Assembly (NCBI GenBank): GCA_001695595.3 | Contig: MBPM02000206.1 | Location: 1 to 64,000 of the forward strand | Length of the DNA stretch: 64,000 nucleotides | Source of the DNA: Plasmopara viticola | Taxonomy: Eukaryota > Oomycota > Peronosporomycetes > Peronosporales > Peronosporaceae | Direction: 5' to 3' | Shown here: piece by piece, positions 59,623 through 64,000 of the stretch | Layout: the number at the start of each line of letters is the position of its first letter | Numbering within the stretch: position 1 is the stretch's first letter | Position numbers and translations under genes: made by a program | The notes under the pieces: generated by a model | What the model saw: the letters and a program-made list of their open reading frames with translations, nothing else | What the model was told of the DNA's origin: nothing | Database searches by the model: none

Positions 59623-60126
59623 TCACTCGTCGCTGTCACTTTCGTCGTAATTCTCGTCCTCTTCAATGTCCAAAGGCTGCATTCGAACTGGGCCACAATC
59701 ATCACCACGTATCAATTCGTTGCAAGCCGCTTGCTCTGTTTTCTTGGTCTTTGCTGATGCCGCGATTGCGGTGCTCGTCTTCCTCGTGGTTTGACGTCGT
59801 GCTTTCTTCGTAGTCGATCTACACAAACCCTGTCAATCACTGGAACGTAGACTTGCCCCAACCAAACGACGTACTTCTTTTCTGCGGACTTAATTGTCCG
59901 TTTCTTGCCTCTGCGAGCAAATTGCAGATATTTCGCATCATTCTCGTCAATAACCGCCACCTTTTCGTGCAGGAAAGTGAGGTCGTCACTTGCCAGTACA
60001 CTCTTCTTCCTACATTGACACCTTACGCAGTTAATACAAACAATGCCGTCTGCAACGGTGCACTCACACTTCAATTGGGGTCAAGCCTACTCCTTCCACT
60101 GCCTGCTGTTGCATTTTAGTCGCCAT
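59623..60126 (-). CDS. Small basic protein with acidic tail, three exons, unknown function
   Basis: Proposed model: complement(join(59623..59818, 59875..60009, 60068..60126)), 129 residues. Intron 1 is 58 nt (GTGAGT donor, TTAAC branch point, TGTAG acceptor). Intron 2 is 56 nt (GTACGT donor, TTGAC branch point, TGTAG acceptor). Together they put an ATG, the body and the tail in one frame. The protein begins MATKMQQQAVEGVGLTP. It has an uncharged-to-mixed body (FLHEKVAVIDENDAKYLQFA), a Lys/Arg/Thr-rich middle (KKRTIKSAEKK, then KKARRQTTRK) and a strongly acidic end (DIEEDENYDESDSDE). This composition suggests a nuclear or chromatin/RNA-associated protein, but I recognise no domain. It is convergent with aspartokinase. 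Confidence 0.62.
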
Positions 60127-60455
60127 GTCCTTTACGAAAACCTGCACGACGAAAGCTACGACCACGATTTGAATTACCGTAAATCAGTACTTGGAGCCAT
60201 CGTCAAGAAGAAGCTCCTTTTGGTGACTTACAGCAAGCGAGCGCGGCGTTGTCACTCACTTGCCCCATGTCCTTCTGCTCCTTCAGTAGTCGCTTCACGC
60301 GGCTCTATGACATACGTTTAGATTCGAAGGTTACGCTATATACAGCACGGTCACCTTGAGCCGATCGCGCTGCTTCATGGATGCTATTGATTAGAAAGTG
60401 GTACCCAGACCAACAGTGTACCCCTCCGTACCCCTTTGCACAAAAGTTGATACAC

Positions 60456-61409
60456 ATGTATCCACGCTCGTGGCGCCAGCAACTTCGCGTGCTGCACTGT
60501 CGCGTCCCAACACCACGCCACGTATGCCCCTTGGCCTCCTCTCACTATCGCTCTTCGACTTCGTCGAGCTCCAATGCAGAGGCTGAATTCGCCTTGGGCG
60601 TCCAATGTCTAGTGGGCAAAGCCAGAGGCGCGAACAAAGTTGGGAGCGTTACGGGGTACACGGCGCTGTCTTGCACTGGACAAACGCAGCAGAGATGGGA
60701 CACGTGCGCGCACAAGGTGCATTAGGAAATTTGTACCTCAAGGGGTACGCTGGCATGCCGCGTAACGTCAAGCTGGCCACGCAGTTGCTGCAGAAGGCCG
60801 CCAATGCCGGTCACGACGGCAGTTGCCACGAGATTGGCAAGCTTTACTTCCACGGCAGTATTAACGTCCCGCGTGACGTGGAGAAAGCGCTGCATTACTG
60901 GAAACTGGCAGCGGCAAGTGGCCATATGGCGGCGAGTTACGACTGGGGTACATGTACGCACAGGGGTTACACGTCACGCAGGACAATGACAAGGCGGTGA
61001 AGCTCTACCGGCAGGCAGCGAGCAAAGACATGCCCGAGGCCAATTGGGCGCTGGGGACAGCATATCTAAAGGGCCACGGCGTGGAGCCAAGTGCTGAGCA
61101 GGCAGTGAGGCATTTCCGTCGCGCGGCCGAAGCTGGCAACGCGCTCGCGCAATTCGATCTAGGTGCTATCTGCTTGGTCGTGGTATTGCGCAGGACCGCT
61201 CCAAGGCCGCACACTATTTCTTCTTGGCTGCCGAGAATGGCGTACCCCGCGCGCAATTGTGCTTGGCTCAATTGTTTGAAACTGGCCAAGGACTTCAAGC
61301 CGACTATAAGAAGGCGGTACACTACTTTCAGTTGGCGGCAAAGGGTGGGGTACACGAGGCGAAACAGGCACTTGATCGTCTTGGCGAATCTCACGTAGTA
61401 CCTGAGTAA
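60456..61409 (+). CDS. Sel1-repeat protein, three frame breaks
   Basis: A chain of about six Sel1 repeats: AEAEFALGVQCLVGKA, VRAQGALGNLYLKGYAGMPR, SCHEIGKLYFHGSINVPRD, MYAQGLHVTQDNDKAVKLYR, ANWALGTAYLKGHGVEPS and RAQLCLAQLFETGQGLQADY, ending GESHVVPE at 61409. The frame changes near 60640, 60952 and 61163. In each case adding one base within a T or G run restores the repeat pattern (for example GACTGGGG for an expected GACTTGGGG). The start is uncertain: the first repeat's frame is open from 60381, and the ATG at 60456 precedes a basic, Ser/Arg-rich leader. Sel1 proteins act as adaptor scaffolds. No signal peptide or membrane segment is evident, unlike the SEL1L-like gene at 24.8 kb. It is either a recent pseudogene or an assembly artefact. 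Confidence 0.72.
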
Positions 61410-61828
61410 ACACTTAGCATACAGCCACCAAGAACGGATCGTAAGGCACATTGACACGTCGCTAAGGTGAGCGTTAAGTTGCAATGACAAATAGCAGTTG
61501 GATTGACACATTGACGGAGCAAGGGTAAGCTGTTGCATAAGCTTGTGTCTTGGACTGGCCTTTGCCTCTCGCACAGATCTGCTCGGATGAAAGCAGTCAT
61601 ACGCAACGATTGGCATCAGGCTGTGGGTTGAGCGGCGATGCGAACGCTGCACGGGGTGGTGGATCAATCTTTTATCGAGAGGCTAGCATACGTGGTCAAA
61701 AGCACAAACACAAGTCAGAAAACGTGCCGACGAAAGCAGCAAAGATAGCCGCAAAGATACACGCACGGAGACATAGCCACGCCCCGACGGTTGTGCTGCT
61801 ATGAGCCCGTGGCTTGTGGCTTACGCTT

Positions 61829-63182
61829 CTAGAACGAATTCCGCGATCCAGTACCTGGCTTTTTCTTCTGTTTGATCTCCGCTTCCGCCACGCTGTGGAG
61901 TCGAATGACGCTCGGCTGACTTTGATTGTACTTTTCGACGCCCATAGACCAGTCGTACGACAATGTATAGGCGAAAATGTCCCCGCGCGCGCGTTGAATT
62001 TGCCCGTCGTGATCGACTGGTTGCTGATAGTACATGACAACGCATCTGTAAGCGATCAAGCACTGCAATGCTCTGTACCAGGCACTTTATTAGCTGAGCT
62101 GTACCATTTGTTGAACGTTTTCAGCTTCTGACGAGCGTCTTTGTCCCAAAAGCAGAACGTGCCGTCTCCTCCTGTCGTGGCAAATGTTCCAAACGGGTGG
62201 AACGCAATGCTGCTGACCGGATAATATCAGAGCCATCCCGATGGCACTTGAACGCAAAGTCGTTTCTGTCATCACGCATCAAAGCATTCCACACAGCAAC
62301 GTGATTCGATCGTAGTTAAAAAGCATTGCAACACTCCAGGCACCTTTTGTCCTTGTCTTCGACGTGCTGAATCGCGCAACGCCCTTCGACCGACCCAATG
62401 GCAAAGCCCGAAGCGTCCGGAAAGCACGCAATTGTCCGCGTTTGAAATTTGAGGTTTGACTGGATCGACTTGTAGATTTGCGATGGTTTCCGGATGTCAA
62501 ACACGTGCACCTGTCGGTCGGCTGTGGCCACAACTAGCAGCGGATGCTTCGCGTCCATGGCATAGCAGCGCTCCGACAGCTGCACAGAAGCCATGGGCGT
62601 CGGCGAGCGCGTGTCCCAATACTTGAGGGTTTTGTCCCAACTACCCGTAGCCACACAATTGGCCTCCTGAATGGAAGCGATGCTCCGGATCGGTGCATCG
62701 TGCTGTCATTGTCCAACATTAGTCTCAAAGTCATTACCACAGCTACTGAAAGCAACATGTATTCACCGCAGCAATCTGCTGACCCTGAGCAGGTCCGTTC
62801 AGTACCCACATCTTGGCCGTCTTGTCACACGAGCCTGAAAACACCGTGCTGCCATCCTAACGCAAACGATAAAGACACAATAAGTGCATGAAGCGCTAAT
62901 AAAGGCCAAAAGTTATTGTAGTCCCGCACGCACTCCACTGAAATCCGTACAAAGCACAGGGCCGTCGTGTGCAATCTGTGCCTTGGCGACGGCGTTGAGC
63001 TGCATGCCTTGCTGCTGCACCTCCCAGCAACGCACATAGTTGTCCCAACTTCCAGACACGAGCACGTTACTCGTAGGGCTCCACGACAAGTCTTGGATAC
63101 CGTCGTTCAATGTCTCACCGATGGTGTAGTCATTGTTCGGGTTGAGGTATCCCCCGGCCTGCGCGGGCTGACCGAACGACAT
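61829..63182 (-). CDS. RAE1: mRNA export factor RAE1/GLE2, WD40 protein, five exons, two frame breaks
   Basis: Proposed exons (minus): 62934-63182, 62767-62856, 62344-62702, 62105-62265, 61829-62023. The introns are 77, 64, 78 and 81 nt, with GTGCGT, GTGAAT, GTGCCT and GTACAG donors. The product is about 351 residues, the usual length of RAE1, a seven-bladed WD40 protein that binds the Nup98 GLEBS motif and helps export mRNA at the nuclear pore. Diagnostic blocks: [90 protein letters not shown] and [15 protein letters not shown]. The frame changes near 62217-62220 (one C missing in a C run) and near 61981-61995 (a CG-dinucleotide run). RAE1 is essential in most eukaryotes, so sequence error is likely. 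Confidence 0.88.
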
Positions 63183-63310
63183 GGCTGAGTGGGTAGGAAG
63201 GACTCGTTTGAGAAATTTCACACATTCACTTTAAAACATCTTGGCTTCACTATAGTAACGAGGACTGTGTCGTATATTTTTATCAATTTCATGTGCTTTT
63301 TAATAAAAAC

Positions 63311-64000
63311 ATGGCGGCAGATAAGCGTCGGGGCACGCGAACGCACTTGACGCTGCAGCAGAAAGCCAAGCTTTGGTCGTTTCTCGTGGATCACCCTGAA
63401 CTCTCGCAGTCTGATGTGGCTGACTGGGTAAGTAAGCACTTCCACGTGCGTCTAGGGCGCACGACGCTTTACCGCATTCAGCACGCACCCGAAGGCGCTT
63501 TTGCAAAGGGCACTCTCAGTCATAAAAAGCAGCGGCGAGTCAAGTTTCCTGTTTGAGAAGCGCCTTCTAACCGCGTACGAGGAAAGATGTTTACAGAACG
63601 ATCACGTGACGGACGATGTGCTATTGCGCCACGCAGCCGAGTGTCGCGCTGCCTGTGGCATAAGCGAGTCCGAGCTCAAGCTCTCGAATGGATGGCTCTA
63701 CCGCTTTAAGATTAGACACCAGCTCACAGCCATTTCGATGCAAGCAGGACGACTGGATGATGGCAAAATTCAAGAGGACACAACGTCGTTGCTACCAGCT
63801 GTGCACGTACCCGCTGTATTGCCAGTGCTACCAGTTCTACACGCTCTCTCGGGTGACGAGGGTACAGGAGCAATGCTATTGTCAGCTCGAGCTCTAACAA
63901 CATTGCAAGCCCCAGGATTCTTCAACTGGGAGCCTGTAAGCGAAGTGCAACGGGACAAAGCTGCAATGGTCACAGACGGGATATTGTTGCTGCAGCAGGG
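63311..64000 (+). CDS. CENP-B-like DNA-binding protein, partial, one frame break
   Basis: It starts at ATG 63311 (MAADKRRGTRTHLTLQQKAK), 128 bp from the divergent RAE1 start, and runs off the right edge. Residues 10-60 form a CENP-B/Psq-type helix-turn-helix (LTLQQKAKLWSFLVDHPELS and RTTLYRIQ). After a frame change near 63549 comes a CENPB-type HTH: FEKRLLTAYEERCLQ, then LSNGWLYRFKIRHQL. Such pairs occur in domesticated Tigger/Pogo transposases and in host DNA-binding proteins. The catalytic DDE part, if any, would lie beyond the window. The visible break needs a gain of one base or loss of two, unlike the other breaks in this window. After it, the frame stays open to the end of the window. 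Confidence 0.75.

Noticed and set aside
1..64000. CRISPR arrays, bacterial operons, rRNA or tRNA genes
   Set aside because: No regularly spaced repeats, no bacterial gene order and no convincing RNA-gene consensus was found; the window is eukaryotic nuclear DNA.

Overview
The window looks like nuclear DNA of an oomycete, most likely a Peronosporales species (Phytophthora or downy-mildew type). Four things point that way. The introns I can resolve are short (about 56-81 nt), with GTACGT, GTGCGT, GTGAGT or GTAAGT donors, TTGAC/CTGAC/CTAAC-like branch points and TAG/CAG/AAG acceptors. GC-richer genes are separated by AT-rich, gene-poor stretches. The gene set is eukaryotic (RPB2, RAE1, SEL1L, sphingolipid desaturase) but includes an RWP-RK factor and a plant-like cystathionine beta-lyase with an unusual leader. 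Ty3/gypsy debris is present. The exact species cannot be read from the sequence.

Layout. 0.4-2 kb: cystathionine beta-lyase with a LisH-like leader (minus). 3-5 kb: eroded, unrecognised reading frames. 6.6-8.1 kb: a four-exon membrane protein that reads as two tetraspanin units in tandem. 8.1-10 kb: a calponin-homology/coiled-coil protein, divergent from RPB2 (10.3-13.9 kb) across 233 bp. 13.9-19.1 kb: gene-poor. 19.1-20.2 kb: sphingolipid delta-4 desaturase. 21.8-23.9 kb: membrane-anchored S33-type serine hydrolase. 24.8-27 kb: SEL1L/HRD3-like ERAD protein, convergent with a three-exon secreted EGF plus peptidase-S74 protein (27-30.2 kb). 30.6-31.4 kb: PX protein. 32.5-34.9 kb: three-exon TAZ zinc-finger protein. 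35-50 kb: repeat-rich. At its centre is a roughly 9 kb structure with two diverged arms of about 3.3 kb in inverted orientation, around a 2.4 kb spacer that holds the decayed remains of a D5-like (SF3) helicase of large-DNA-virus type. 50.1-51.7 kb: RWP-RK transcription factor. 52-57.7 kb: gene-poor, with a 76-bp palindromic element and a gypsy RNase H remnant. 57.7-64 kb: aspartokinase, a small basic/acidic protein, a Sel1-repeat protein, RAE1 and a CENP-B-like DNA-binding gene that runs off the right edge.

Reading-frame breaks recur: cystathionine beta-lyase 1, S33 hydrolase 2, aspartokinase 1, Sel1 gene 3, RAE1 2, CENP-B gene 1. All except the CENP-B break can be explained by one missing base, several in homopolymers. 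Because RAE1 is normally an essential single-copy gene, assembly deletion errors are a serious alternative to gene decay. By contrast, the apparent breaks in the tetraspanin, S74, TAZ and small basic/acidic genes are all resolved by good introns. The genes are ordinary eukaryotic single genes, not operons. The only functional groupings visible are divergent or convergent pairs and two Sel1-repeat genes with no evident link.
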